Shown one piece after another: positions 1-8,656 of a stretch of DNA of 64,000 nucleotides (within the stretch, counting starts at the first letter, position 1; the number at the start of each line of letters is the position of its first letter). A program made the position numbers and the translations under genes. The notes under the pieces are model-generated. The model was not told the origin of the DNA. It ran no database searches and was given only the letters and a program-made list of their open reading frames with translations. The stretch lies in assembly GCA_947623585.1 (NCBI GenBank), contig CANQHA010000007.1, positions 30,574 to 94,573 on the forward strand, written 5' to 3'. This stretch comes from an uncultured Clostridia bacterium. Lineage in GTDB: Bacteria > Bacillota > Clostridia > Oscillospirales > Ruminococcaceae.

Positions 1-297
1 GCCGTTAATGTAATATGCGGGCGACCACCCGGGCATCGTCCAGCAAAGGCAGTCCGCAAGGTCGATAAGACCGCGATCGGCAAGTATCATCACCGCCGCC
101 GAGGTTATCGGCTTCGACATCGAATAAAGCCGCATCAAAGTGTCTCGCGAAAAAGGAATTTTATTTTCAAGGTCGCGATATCCGCATTCTTCATAGATGA
201 TCTCTTTACCGTCCCTGAGCACCAAAAGGTTTGCGCCGGCCGCGAATCTGCGGTCTTCAAGCTCTTTTCGCATTATCTCTTTATAGTTAAGCGGCAT
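1..297 (-). CDS. Serine hydrolase, beta-lactamase/penicillin-binding fold (N-terminal part)
   Basis: This is the first 99 codons of a gene that runs off the left edge on the minus strand. The translation begins MPLNYKEIMRKELEDRR and contains RLYSMSKPITSAAVM, in which SMSK is the serine-lysine active-site tetrad (SxxK) of class C beta-lactamase-like hydrolases and DD-peptidases. The segment after it (LADRGLIDLADCLCWTMPGW) matches the usual spacing of that fold. An AAAGGAG ribosome site lies 8 bases before the ATG. No signal peptide is visible, so a cytoplasmic esterase or peptidase of the beta-lactamase family is more likely than a secreted penicillinase. The YxN and KTG-type motifs would lie outside the window, so substrate cannot be judged. 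Confidence 0.85.
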   Translation of the reverse strand, partial: MPLNYKEIMRKELEDRRFAAGANLLVLRDGKEIIYEECGYRDLENKIPFSRDTLMRLYSMSKPITSAAVMILADRGLIDLADCLCWTMPGWSPAYYING

Positions 298-444
298 CGT
301 CGTCGCTCCTTTCGGGCTGTGAAAAAAGTATAATTCTTTTTTAAGAAAATGTCAACAGTTATCGGGTGGAGCGGCGAGCTAAAGCGTTTCCTCGGTCTCG
401 GCCGGCACGAGCCCGGCCGCCATGCGGATAAAACGCTTTTTATA

Positions 445-512
445 ATTAAAATATACCGCATATTGTATTCAATGTCAATATCTATTGAGATATTTTTCAC
501 TTTTTTCTTGCC
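445..512 (+). repeat. Short dispersed repeat D, copy 1
   Basis: An AT-rich stretch sharing the block ACCGCATATTGTATTCAA and a following TATCTATTG...ATATTTTTCA with the stretch at 935-1003. The two copies lie on either side of inverted-repeat element A copy 1. No coding potential is evident. The spacer 298-1042 otherwise holds only element A copy 1. Confidence 0.55.
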
Positions 513-654
513 GCAAACGCCTGAGGAGGTTATAATGAGGCGAAAAAAAAGGGGGGGGAAGAGGGGTGGGCGGCGGCATTACGCCACTCGGCGCAAACGC
601 TAAGCCCCCGGTTTGCGGCTTTTTCATACTTTCAGCGGAACTTGAACAGCCGCT

Positions 655-877
655 AAAAAGGTATCCATATTTTCCTCAGCCGGAAAATATGGATGCTATT
701 TTGAGCCACCCCACCCCCGGCGCACATTTGTCGGAGAGGGACAAATGCAACGCCCCCGCCCCTCGAGGGGCGGGGGCTCTCAAACTCAGCCGTTCCGCAG
801 AAAGCATAGCGGGGGTGGGGTGATGAGCGTTAGCATGAAATATTTACCTCGTGAGAGGGAAATATTTAATACCTTTT
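655..877 (+). repeat. Inverted-repeat element A, copy 1 (complete)
   Basis: A complete member of the dispersed family described in the findings. It has outer ends AAAAGGTAT and ATACCTTTT, a left hairpin (CCATATTTTCC paired with GGAAAATATGG), a central GC-rich hairpin around CCCCTCGAGGGG, the inner arm GGGGGTGGGGTGATGAGCG, and a right hairpin of its own type (AAATATTT, CCTC, GAGG, AAATATTT). It sits between two minus-strand genes and has no convincing open reading frame. Confidence 0.85.
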
Positions 878-934
878 CCCCGCTCGGTTCGGCTTGCGCC
901 AAAATGCGGTTTCCCCGCGCTCGTCCCCTGCCCC

Positions 935-1003
935 ATTAAAATACACCGCATATTGTATTCAAGGCCACTATCTATTGCAACATATTTTTCATTTTGTGGC
1001 AGC
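935..1003 (+). repeat. Short dispersed repeat D, copy 2
   Basis: Second copy of the AT-rich block at 445-512: ACCGCATATTGTATTCAA is identical and is followed by a diverged TATCTATTG and ATATTTTTCA. It lies directly right of element A copy 1 and before the end of the DUF4097 gene. Confidence 0.55.
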
Positions 1004-1042
1004 GTTCAGCGGCTCGCATCTACGACTCCTCGCTATAATGCT

Positions 1043-2065
1043 TCACCCTTTCACACTCATCTCGATATCGCCGGTGTCGGTCGTTACCTCGCACCTGCCG
1101 CCGGTCATTGACTTCGGCACGCTGACGCGGCCGGTGTCAGAATCCGCAAAGAAGATCTTCTCCGTCAGAAGCTCGCCGGTAACGTCGCCGGTGTCGGTCT
1201 CGATGTAAAGCTCGGCGGCGTCGCAGCCGTTGAGGTCGATATGCCCGGTATCGCTTATAAGCTCGAATTTTCCGCTGCCGACGACGTCTTTAAGCGCTAT
1301 GCTTCCGGTGTCAGTCTCGGCGTGAAGACCGCCGCAGGTAACGCTTTCAAGCCTCACCGCTCCGGTGTCGGCCTTGGCGTAAAGGTCGCCGCAGGTGATA
1401 TTTTCGAGGCTCACATACCCGGTGCCGGTTTTAACTTCGATGCTTTCGGCAACAGCGCCGCCGCTCAGCTTTATGACGCCGGTGTCGGTTTTGAGCTTCA
1501 TGCTGCCGGCGGAAAACCCGCTTACCGACAACGCGCCGGTGTCAAGCTCGATATCGACGTCTCCTTTGGCGCTTGCCGAGCAGCTGACCGCGCCCGTGTC
1601 GCCGACAATATTTATACTCGCAAATGTAAAGTCTTTCGGGAGATCAACCGCGCCGGTGCTGGTGCTGACGTCCAAAAAATCGTACTCGTTTTTCGGCAGA
1701 TATACCGTCATCGTCGGGTTGCTGAAGCCTAACGAGATAAAGCCTAACCATCTGCGCGAATCCTCTGTGTCGATAACGAGGGCGCCGTCCTTGACCTTTG
1801 CGGTATGAACGACCATCTCGTCCTCATAACATTCTATCCTGCATTTTCCGTCCTCAGAGGGCACAAACTTGAGGTCGGTCGTGTAGACATTTACCGCGAT
1901 ATTTTTGAAATCTCCGCTCGGCTCGAGCGTCGTTTCTACATAATCCACCGTCCCGAGCTTAGATATATCCCAGCCGCAAAGCGCAAGGGTCGCTGCGAAC
2001 AGGATAGCGCCCGCAAAAATCAGCGCCGCTGCGGCGATAAGCCAATTTCTAACCGTTTTACTCAT
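1043..2065 (-). CDS. DUF4097-family beta-strand repeat protein, membrane anchored
   Basis: A protein of about 340 residues with one N-terminal membrane segment (VRNWLIAAAALIFAGAILFAATLAL) and an extracytoplasmic domain made of a periodic beta repeat. Eleven motifs of the form (T/S/A/L/G)DTG or close variants, each followed by a hydrophobic beta strand, are spaced about 20 residues apart, as in the right-handed beta-helix-like DUF4097 family. It is the last gene of the PadR-DUF1700-DUF4097 operon. The start chosen is the ATG at 2065, which overlaps the TGA of DUF1700 (TGATG) and has GGAG 8 bases upstream; a GTG three bases earlier is possible. In related operons these proteins are linked to envelope stress or antimicrobial peptide responses. 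Here that is inference. Confidence 0.85.
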   Translation of the reverse strand: MSKTVRNWLIAAAALIFAGAILFAATLALCGWDISKLGTVDYVETTLEPSGDFKNIAVNVYTTDLKFVPSEDGKCRIECYEDEMVVHTAKVKDGALVIDTEDSRRWLGFISLGFSNPTMTVYLPKNEYDFLDVSTSTGAVDLPKDFTFASINIVGDTGAVSCSASAKGDVDIELDTGALSVSGFSAGSMKLKTDTGVIKLSGGAVAESIEVKTGTGYVSLENITCGDLYAKADTGAVRLESVTCGGLHAETDTGSIALKDVVGSGKFELISDTGHIDLNGCDAAELYIETDTGDVTGELLTEKIFFADSDTGRVSVPKSMTGGRCEVTTDTGDIEMSVKG

Positions 2066-2664
2066 CACTCTGTCTCCTTTCCGATAAGCATATGTTTAAG
2101 CCCGACAGCGATTTTTTTGGTTATCCAAATTACGAACCGCGCCGCGGCAAGACATACAAAAAACATAACTATCCCCGCGCCCGCGCTCAAAAGCGCGACA
2201 GCGAGCATTGTCAAAGCGGCGAGTATCCTGCCGCAAACCGCATTGCAAACCGCCGAAAAAACTCCGCCGAGCAAGGCAGCAGCAAGCGAAACAAAGACCG
2301 CCCAAAGCGAAATTATCACCGACCAGACGACGATATACGCCGCCAAAATTATCGCGAAAACGGCGGCCAAAATCGGGAACCAAAGCGGGAAGCCGAGTAT
2401 CAGAAGAACGACGACCCACGGCTTTATCGGGCTTTTCGGTTTGATTTTTTCTTTCACGAGCCTCGTGAGCGGGGTCTCGGCAAGTATCTGCGAAACGACG
2501 TCGCCGACCGTGCCGATAGCGGCGACCGCCTCGGCCTCGGACAAGCCTTCCTCGATCCGGTCGTCGATCATCTCGCTGTAAAAGTTCAGCCGCTCCTCAA
2601 TGTCCTCCTGCGGCAGCCCGCGCAATCCGCGGCGCAGCTGCTCCAAAAATGCCTGTTTATTCAT
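2065..2664 (-). CDS. DUF1700 family membrane protein
   Basis: A protein of 199 residues, starting MNKQAFLEQLRRGLRGLPQEDIEE. The N-terminal third is the helical DUF1700 signature (LP.ED..E.L..Y.E...D..EEG.SE.EA), followed by about four hydrophobic helices. The ATG at 2664 lies inside the end of the padR gene (translation coupled) and is preceded by AAGGAGG; a longer in-frame start seven codons upstream lacks a ribosome site. It is co-transcribed with padR and the DUF4097 gene. The function is not established. The conserved trio suggests a membrane partner for the DUF4097 protein. Confidence 0.85.
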   Translation of the reverse strand: MNKQAFLEQLRRGLRGLPQEDIEERLNFYSEMIDDRIEEGLSEAEAVAAIGTVGDVVSQILAETPLTRLVKEKIKPKSPIKPWVVVLLILGFPLWFPILAAVFAIILAAYIVVWSVIISLWAVFVSLAAALLGGVFSAVCNAVCGRILAALTMLAVALLSAGAGIVMFFVCLAAARFVIWITKKIAVGLKHMLIGKETE

Positions 2665-2974
2665 TTTCTTCCTCCTTGACAACAAAACGATATATGGAAA
2701 GAATTTCCTTCCAGTCCTCTTTAAATTCCTCGATGCGCGCTATCCCCGAGTCGGTGATATGGTAATATTTTCGCAGCCGCCCGTCGTGCTCGGCGCTGTG
2801 CACCGTCAGCATTCCCGCCGTCTCAAGCCGCTTCAAAATGGTGTATAAGGTCGATTCGGACAGCGACAGATAGGGCTTCATGTCCTTGATGATCCGGTAG
2901 CCGTAGGAGTCCTTGTCCTTTATCGCCGCCAGCACGCAAACGTCCAAAAGTCCGCGTTTCAACTGAATATCCAT
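2657..2974 (-). CDS. PadR family transcriptional regulator
   Basis: A 105-residue winged-helix repressor beginning MDIQLKRGLLDVCVLAAIKDKDSYGYRIIKD. It has the PadR N-terminal helix-turn-helix (KPYLSLSESTLYTILKRLETAGMLTV) and the beta wing (EHDGRLRKYYHITDSG), followed by the short C-terminal dimerisation helix (FKEDWKEILSIYRFVVKEEE). It heads the PadR-DUF1700-DUF4097 operon and very likely represses it, as is usual for this arrangement. The ribosome site is GGAGG before the ATG, with a consensus promoter upstream at 2999-3027. Confidence 0.92.
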   Translation of the reverse strand: MDIQLKRGLLDVCVLAAIKDKDSYGYRIIKDMKPYLSLSESTLYTILKRLETAGMLTVHSAEHDGRLRKYYHITDSGIARIEEFKEDWKEILSIYRFVVKEEENE

Positions 2975-2998
2975 GCAATGCCTCCTCTCACGGTATAC

Positions 2999-3027
2999 AT
3001 CATATCACGAAGTATCGAGCTTGTCAA
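2999..3027 (-). promoter_or_regulatory. SigA-type promoter of the padR operon
   Basis: TTGACA at 3027-3022 and TATGAT at 3004-2999 on the minus strand, with a 17-base spacer, ending 25 bases before the padR ATG. Confidence 0.75.
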
Positions 3028-3051
3028 GGGGAAAAGAGAAAAAATTTTTTA

Positions 3052-3082
3052 AATAAAAAAATCCCCCGGCTGCCCGGAGGAT
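3052..3082 (-). terminator. Intrinsic terminator of the M48 protease gene
   Basis: On the minus strand, ATCCTCCGGG pairs with the CCGGGGGAT arm and is followed by TTTTTTATTT. Confidence 0.8.
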
Positions 3083-3169
3083 ATTTATTTGAAAAATCAC
3101 CGTTCTTCGCTAAGCGGCGCTACTTCTCCCCTAACGCGTTAAACCGCTTCTTTGCGTGTATCACTGCCT

Positions 3170-4408
3170 CTAATTCGTCGGCTCACGACGCTCTGACATA
3201 GCGCGCTCTATCGCCTCAATGCGCATAGAAAGCGGCGGGTGGGAATAGGTCAGGGCGACCTCGATTCGAGAAGGCGATAAGTCTGAAAGATTGTCCTTTG
3301 CGAGCTTTTTCAGCCCGGAAATAAGCTCTTTGCCGTAGCCTTCCTCAACAGCGTGGCGGTCGGCGCGGTACTCTGCGCTGCGCGAGACAGAACTTGCGAT
3401 AAGCGAAAACAGCGGCATCAGAACCGGCATTTCTATAACCATGACGAGGACGAGCGCGAATCCGTAGTTGCGTCCGTCGAAGCCGAAGTCGGGATATATT
3501 GCCGCAGTGCGCACGGTCAGCCATGTCAGCAGGACTATCACGACCATCTGCAAAATCCCGATAAAGCTGTTCTTGAACGTGTCTTTATGAAGCCCGTGTC
3601 CGAGCTCATGCGCAAACACCGCGACTATCTCATCGGGGGTCATCGAGGAAATAAGCGTGTCGTATAAAACTATCGTCTTTGAGCGACCTAACCCCGAAAA
3701 ATAGGCGTTTGATTTGGTGGTACGCCGCGAAGCGTCCATGACCTGAATCTCGCGGACCTTATAGCCGTTCTTTTCAAGAAGAGCAGTGAGCTTGTCGCGA
3801 AGTTCTCCATCACCGAGCGGGGTAAATTTATTGAATATTTTGGAAAAATATGGCGCAAGAAAAATCATCGCGAACACTACCGCTATCATCACTCCGGAAA
3901 ACAGCAGCAGAATCCAGTCGCCCATGCTCTCATAAAGCAGGGTAAATAGCAGCGTTAAAGCGATCATAACGACCGTCTGAATCAGCCAGCCCTTTATTTG
4001 GTCTGCGACAAAGGTTTTTAGGGTCATTCTGTTGAAGCCGTACTTTTCGTCAATCTTCATCGAATAGATATAAGCGAAAACCGCGCCGGTCAGAGAGTCG
4101 AGCGTGAGGATAAACAGAAGCAATAATGCCGCCGAAAGATACAGATTGCCGCCTATGTCAAACTTCGGGAGAATGTTAAAAATAAAAAGCAGCAGGTAAA
4201 TCACAAAGCTGACGAGCGACGAAACAAGGTCCGCAAGAGAGGTCTCGCGGTGATAGTCCTGCCATTTTTTATAACTCTCCGCGTCATATATATCTCTGAC
4301 GTTTTCCGGGATCGGATTGTTCTTTGAACGGTATTTGACCGCCTGCAAAAACAGACTGTAAATAAAACTTAGCGCGTAAAGTATTATTCCGAGTATTTTA
4401 AAATTCAT
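3170..4408 (-). CDS. M48 family metalloprotease (Ste24/HtpX-like)
   Basis: A 412-residue integral membrane zinc protease. The catalytic motif is FAHELGHGLHKD (HExxH, about residue 268), and the third zinc ligand is the glutamate in SRSAEYRADRHAVE (about residue 340), which is the M48 arrangement. Hydrophobic helices lie at the N-terminus, in the middle (about 65-190) and near residue 290. The size and layout fit the CAAX prenyl protease 1/Ste24 branch (M48A), which in bacteria takes part in membrane protein quality control rather than prenyl processing. The ATG is preceded by AAGGAGG; promoter at 4433-4461 and terminator at 3052-3082, so it is probably monocistronic. Confidence 0.9.
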   Translation of the reverse strand: MNFKILGIILYALSFIYSLFLQAVKYRSKNNPIPENVRDIYDAESYKKWQDYHRETSLADLVSSLVSFVIYLLLFIFNILPKFDIGGNLYLSAALLLLFILTLDSLTGAVFAYIYSMKIDEKYGFNRMTLKTFVADQIKGWLIQTVVMIALTLLFTLLYESMGDWILLLFSGVMIAVVFAMIFLAPYFSKIFNKFTPLGDGELRDKLTALLEKNGYKVREIQVMDASRRTTKSNAYFSGLGRSKTIVLYDTLISSMTPDEIVAVFAHELGHGLHKDTFKNSFIGILQMVVIVLLTWLTVRTAAIYPDFGFDGRNYGFALVLVMVIEMPVLMPLFSLIASSVSRSAEYRADRHAVEEGYGKELISGLKKLAKDNLSDLSPSRIEVALTYSHPPLSMRIEAIERAMSERREPTN

Positions 4409-4432
4409 GCCATGCGCCCTCCTTTTTATGAC

Positions 4433-4461
4433 ATTATATTACAAGCGCGGAAGCGTGTCAA
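4433..4461 (-). promoter_or_regulatory. SigA-type promoter of the M48 protease gene
   Basis: TTGACA (4461-4456) and TATAAT (4438-4433) on the minus strand with a 17-base spacer, ending 24 bases before the ATG. Confidence 0.85.
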
Positions 4462-4630
4462 TTATGTTATGCCGTTATCTTAAAAATCTTTTCAATTCAA
4501 GTTTACATATTGCTTCTCATTGGCAGGCTCAAGCCGCTCGTTGGAGCTGTTTTTGCCGGGGACTTCGATGGCAATGTGGCTGAACCGGCTGTCGGGAGCG
4601 GCACCGCGCCGGTGCTTCACGCCCTCGGGA

Positions 4631-4785
4631 AAGTTTGCAGTGAAGCATTACATGGAAACGCCCCCTCCCCTTTCAAGGGGAGGGGGCTTCGATATCTTTC
4701 CCGCCCGCAGGCAGTTTGCCGGGGGTGGGGTGGTGAGCGATAGCATTCTTCTTACCCGCGGGAGCGGGGAAGATGAATACCTTTT
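4631..4785 (+). repeat. Inverted-repeat element A, copy 2 (right half only)
   Basis: Lacks the left hairpin arm. It begins near the central hairpin (CCCCCTCCCC paired with GGGGAGGGGG, the T-A pair version), has the GGGGGTGGGGTGGTGAGCG arm, and a right hairpin of the ATTCTTCTTACCCGC / GCGGGGAAGATGAAT type, ending ATACCTTTT. The flank TCGGCTTGCGGCAAAATGCG to about 4830 is shared with copy 1. Confidence 0.8.
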
Positions 4786-4851
4786 CCCCGCTCGGTTCGG
4801 CTTGCGGCAAAATGCGTTTTTACCCGCGCTCATCCCCTGCCCTTTCGGCTC

Positions 4852-6120
4852 TTATTTCTCCTCGGTCTCAGGGTCCTGCGCCTCGGCCGCGACCGACTTT
4901 TCCTCGATCTCAATGGGCACCGGGTCGGTCACCTTGCCGATATCCACGCCTCTCATGCTGTAATAATCATTGTCGGTCGGCATATTCTTCTCTTTCAGCT
5001 TGCGGTCAACATAGCCGTTTATGAGGTCGTATGCGACGGCGAAAAGCGGCACCCCGACTATCATTCCGACGATGCCGAACATCGAGCCGAAAACGATTAT
5101 CGAGAAAAGCATCCAAAACGACGAAAGCCCTATCCGCGAGCCGAGTATCTTCGGGCCGATGATGTTTCCGTCAAGCTGCTGGAGCGCGATGATAAAGATT
5201 ATAAACCATATCACCTTTTTCGGCTCGGCGATGAGGATAAGCACCGCCGAGGGTATTGCGCCGATGAACGGCCCGAAGATGGGGATTATGTTCGTTATTC
5301 CGATGATGAGCGAAATTATCATCACATAGGGCATATTGAAGATCAGCATACCTATGCAGCAGATTATTCCGATGATGACGGAATCTATGACCTTGCCGTA
5401 AATGAAGTTTAACAGCGCGCTGTTGGTGCTTGAGGTGAAGCTGAATATCCAGTGATATGTCTCCTCACGGAAAGCCGCGACGACAGCCTTTTTTGCCTGC
5501 TGCTGAAGCGTCTCTTTGCTGAAAAGGAAGTATATCGCAAAGATTATTCCGAAGATGAAGTTTTTGATAGAATTTGCAAAGTCGAGCAGCTTGGTCAGAA
5601 ATTCCGTCAGCTTGGGACCTATCGTCGAGAACAGCGAGCGCACGCCGGAAAGTATCGAGGAAAGCTGCTCGTCAACTATTCCCTGAATACTCGGAATGTC
5701 TTTGAGGATCTTGTCAAACCAGCGCTCGGCCCCGGGGATAAGCTCGTTTGTTATGCCCGAGTAGATGCCCGGTATCGCCGAGATTATCTCGGGTATCACC
5801 GAGAGGACTATGGCGCTTATAACGGCGATGAAAATCACCGCGGCGAATACCACTCCGATGGCGCGCGAGACCTTCGGGCGGGCTTTTTTTCGGAAGATGA
5901 AGCGGTTCAAAAACTTCTCGGCCGACATCATCAGCGGATTCATGATGAACGCAATTACGGCGCCCCAGATTATCGGCTCGAAAATTCCGACGACGACCGA
6001 AAATACCGTCTTCACGGTGTCCCACTTGAATATGGCGACGATAAGCAGCAGCGTAACCACTATCGCCACGATGAAATATTTGAGAATAACGTTGTATTTT
6101 TTGTTTGAAAGCAGTTTCAC
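4852..6120 (-). CDS. AI-2E family transporter (PerM/YdiK-like permease)
   Basis: A polytopic membrane protein of about 422 residues with the AI-2E_transport family pattern: an N-terminal pair of helices, a long helical region with VIPEIISAIPGIYSGI, and the conserved C-terminal core (MLIFNMPYVMIISLIIGITNIIPIFGPFIGAIPSAVLIL...LDGNIIGPKILGSRIGLSSFWMLFSIIVFG). An acidic C-terminal tail follows. Members export small molecules or act as Na+/H+ antiporters; the substrate cannot be told. The start is a GTG at 6120 with GGGAG 7 bases upstream. Another GTG two codons earlier is nearly on top of the ribosome site. Promoter at 6152-6180. Confidence 0.88.
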   Translation of the reverse strand: MKLLSNKKYNVILKYFIVAIVVTLLLIVAIFKWDTVKTVFSVVVGIFEPIIWGAVIAFIMNPLMMSAEKFLNRFIFRKKARPKVSRAIGVVFAAVIFIAVISAIVLSVIPEIISAIPGIYSGITNELIPGAERWFDKILKDIPSIQGIVDEQLSSILSGVRSLFSTIGPKLTEFLTKLLDFANSIKNFIFGIIFAIYFLFSKETLQQQAKKAVVAAFREETYHWIFSFTSSTNSALLNFIYGKVIDSVIIGIICCIGMLIFNMPYVMIISLIIGITNIIPIFGPFIGAIPSAVLILIAEPKKVIWFIIFIIALQQLDGNIIGPKILGSRIGLSSFWMLFSIIVFGSMFGIVGMIVGVPLFAVAYDLINGYVDRKLKEKNMPTDNDYYSMRGVDIGKVTDPVPIEIEEKSVAAEAQDPETEEK

Positions 6121-6151
6121 GTCCACACTCCCTTTGACAATACTTGTTAAT

Positions 6152-6180
6152 ATTATAGCCTCTTTTTGCCGAATTGTCCA
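6152..6180 (-). promoter_or_regulatory. SigA-type promoter of the AI-2E family gene
   Basis: TGGACA (6180-6175) and TATAAT (6157-6152) on the minus strand with a 17-base spacer. Confidence 0.7.
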
Positions 6181-6300
6181 TAGAAAATGAAAACTTTAAG
6201 AAATATTTCAAAAAATTCTTTTTGAGGTATTTCTTTTGGACAGATTATGTGCTATTATATATAAAGCCGAACGGCAAGAGTATTTTTTTACGGAGGCACC

Positions 6301-8646
6301 ATGACCGACAGAGAATTTTCAGCGGCAAAGCGCCGCGCTTTGGAAAAATATTTTTCCGGACTTAACGATATGCAGCGCGAGGCGGTATTCACCGTCAACG
6401 GCCCGCTGCTGATACTTGCCGGCGCGGGAAGCGGCAAAACGACCGTGCTTGTAAACCGCGTCGCGAACATGATATATTTCGGGAACGCTTATTTCGATAC
6501 CGCAAGGTTCTCGGGGGTAAGCCCCTCGGACGAGCAGTTTCTTCTTGATTACGCCGACGGAAAGACCTCGGACAGCGAGCGGCTAAAATCAATAGTCGCC
6601 GTGGACTGCGTGAGCCCGTGGAACATTTTGGCGATAACCTTTACAAACAAGGCCGCGGGCGAGCTTAAAGCAAGGCTGGGGCTTATGCTCGGCGAGCAGT
6701 CAAACGGCGTCGCCGCGGCGACATTTCACTCGGCCTGCGTGAGGATCTTACGCCGCGAGATCGAAGCGCTCGGATATTCCTCAAACTTCACGATCTATGA
6801 TACCGACGACTCGACGAGGGTGATAAAAGCCTGCCTTGCCGACCTTAACATCTCGGACAAGCTGTTTCAGCCGAAAGCGGTTCTGAGCGAAATTTCTCAC
6901 GCAAAAGAGGCGCGCATCGGCGCGGAGGAATATATTCTTCAGTCGGCAGGAGATTATCGCAAAAAGAAGATAGGCGAGGTCTATTCGCTTTATCAGAGCC
7001 GCCTGAGATCGGCAAACGCCGTCGATTTCGACGATATAATACTTCTCACCGTCGAGCTTTTCGAGCAGTTCCCCGACGTTTTGTCGCACTATCAGAACCT
7101 CTATAAATATATCCTCGTGGACGAATATCAGGACACCAACATGGTGCAGTATCGGCTTGTTTCGCTTTTGTCGGAAAAGCGGAAAAACCTCTGCGTTGTC
7201 GGCGACGACGACCAGTCTATCTATAAATTCCGTGGGGCGACCATTGAGAACATCCTCTCGTTTGAGAACCAGTTTGAAAACGCAAAGGTAATCAGGCTCG
7301 AGCAGAATTACCGTTCGACGCAGGCGATCCTCAACTGCGCGAACGAGGTCATTAAAAACAACAAGGGAAGAAAGGGCAAAAGGCTCTGGACCTCGGCGGG
7401 AGACGGCGAACCGGTCACTCTTTACCGCGCCGCAACCGGCGAGGGCGAGGCAAGATTCGTCGCCCAGACTATCTATGAATCGGTCAAAAAAGGCGGAAAA
7501 TGGTCGGACAACGCGGTGCTCTATCGCATGAACGCGCAGTCGCAGTCGATAGAACGGGCGCTGATGGCCTCGGGAATAAGCTATCGGGTGATAGGCGGCC
7601 TCAAATTCTATGAGCGCAAGGAGATCAAGGACATGATCGCCTATCTCTCGGTGTTAAACAACGAAAACGATATTTTGCGCCTAAGAAGAATTATCAACGA
7701 GCCGAAGCGCGGCATCGGCGACGCGTCGGTAGATCTTCTTGAGCAGGTCGCGGCGGGGCTCGGCGAGTCCCCTCTTTCGGTGATGCGGCACGCCTCGGAC
7801 TATCCGCTTCTTTCGAGGGTCGCCGGAAAATTTATCGCCCTTGCCGAGACCTTCGACGAGCTTAAGCAGCTTTCCGAGGAGGAGCCGCTCGACCTGCTTT
7901 TGGACGAGCTTGTTCAGAAGACCGGCTATCTTTCGATGCTTCAGGCGCAGGGCGACGAGGGCGCGGGGCGGCTTGAAAACATCTCCGAGCTGAAATCGAC
8001 GATGCTGAGCTATTCTCAGAACGCCGAGGAGCCGACGCTCTCGGGATTTTTGGAGGAGATTGCGCTTTATACCGACATCGACAGCCTTGAGACCGACGCC
8101 GACGCCGTGACGCTTATGACCGTTCACTCGGCGAAGGGGCTTGAATTCAACAACGTCTTCGTCGTGGGGCTTGAGGAAAATATCTTCCCGAGCTCCCGGA
8201 GCACCGACCTTGAAGAAGACGTCGAGGAGGAGCGCAGGCTTTGCTATGTGGCGATAACAAGGGCGAGAAAGCGGCTTTATCTTTGCTGCGCAAGGCAGCG
8301 GCTTTTGTTCGGAACCACCCAGTATAACCGCCCGTCAAGGTTCGTCGGCGAGCTCCCCGCGGAATTCGTAAAAGAGAAGAACGAGCGCCGCGAGCTTCCC
8401 GAAAAGCCTCAAAGAGAAGCCGAACGGCGGCCCGCTTCGGGGTTCGGGGCTTTTGCAAAAAGGCCGGAGCAGCCCCCCGCGGCAAAGGTATTCTCGATAG
8501 GAGACAGAGTGTCGCACAACGTCTTCGGCGAGGGGACAGTTCTCAAAGCGGTGAGAATGTCGAACGACACGCTTTTGGAGATAGCCTTTGAAAAGGTCGG
8601 CACAAAGAAGATAATGGCAAACTTTGCAAACATCAAAAAGATCTGA
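6301..8646 (+). CDS. pcrA: ATP-dependent DNA helicase PcrA/UvrD
   Basis: A 781-residue superfamily 1A helicase with all main motifs: Q motif region LNDMQREAV (21-29), Walker A GAGSGKT (41-47), motif Ia ILAITFTNKAAGELKAR, motif II DEYQDTN (274-280), motif III VVGDDDQSIYKFRGA, motif IV EQNYRSTQ (about 334), motif V VTLMTVHSAKGLEFNNVFVVGL (about 602) and motif VI RRLCYVAITRARKRL. The C-terminal 60 residues (FSIGDRVSHNVFGEGTVLKAV) match the Tudor-like tail of PcrA, which binds RNA polymerase. It acts in repair and removal of stalled replication or transcription complexes. The ribosome site CGGAGG lies just before the ATG. It begins a plus-strand block with DUF4364 and an HD nucleotidase. Confidence 0.95.
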   Translation: MTDREFSAAKRRALEKYFSGLNDMQREAVFTVNGPLLILAGAGSGKTTVLVNRVANMIYFGNAYFDTARFSGVSPSDEQFLLDYADGKTSDSERLKSIVAVDCVSPWNILAITFTNKAAGELKARLGLMLGEQSNGVAAATFHSACVRILRREIEALGYSSNFTIYDTDDSTRVIKACLADLNISDKLFQPKAVLSEISHAKEARIGAEEYILQSAGDYRKKKIGEVYSLYQSRLRSANAVDFDDIILLTVELFEQFPDVLSHYQNLYKYILVDEYQDTNMVQYRLVSLLSEKRKNLCVVGDDDQSIYKFRGATIENILSFENQFENAKVIRLEQNYRSTQAILNCANEVIKNNKGRKGKRLWTSAGDGEPVTLYRAATGEGEARFVAQTIYESVKKGGKWSDNAVLYRMNAQSQSIERALMASGISYRVIGGLKFYERKEIKDMIAYLSVLNNENDILRLRRIINEPKRGIGDASVDLLEQVAAGLGESPLSVMRHASDYPLLSRVAGKFIALAETFDELKQLSEEEPLDLLLDELVQKTGYLSMLQAQGDEGAGRLENISELKSTMLSYSQNAEEPTLSGFLEEIALYTDIDSLETDADAVTLMTVHSAKGLEFNNVFVVGLEENIFPSSRSTDLEEDVEEERRLCYVAITRARKRLYLCCARQRLLFGTTQYNRPSRFVGELPAEFVKEKNERRELPEKPQREAERRPASGFGAFAKRPEQPPAAKVFSIGDRVSHNVFGEGTVLKAVRMSNDTLLEIAFEKVGTKKIMANFANIKKI

Positions 8647-8656
8647 CGGAGGAAAC

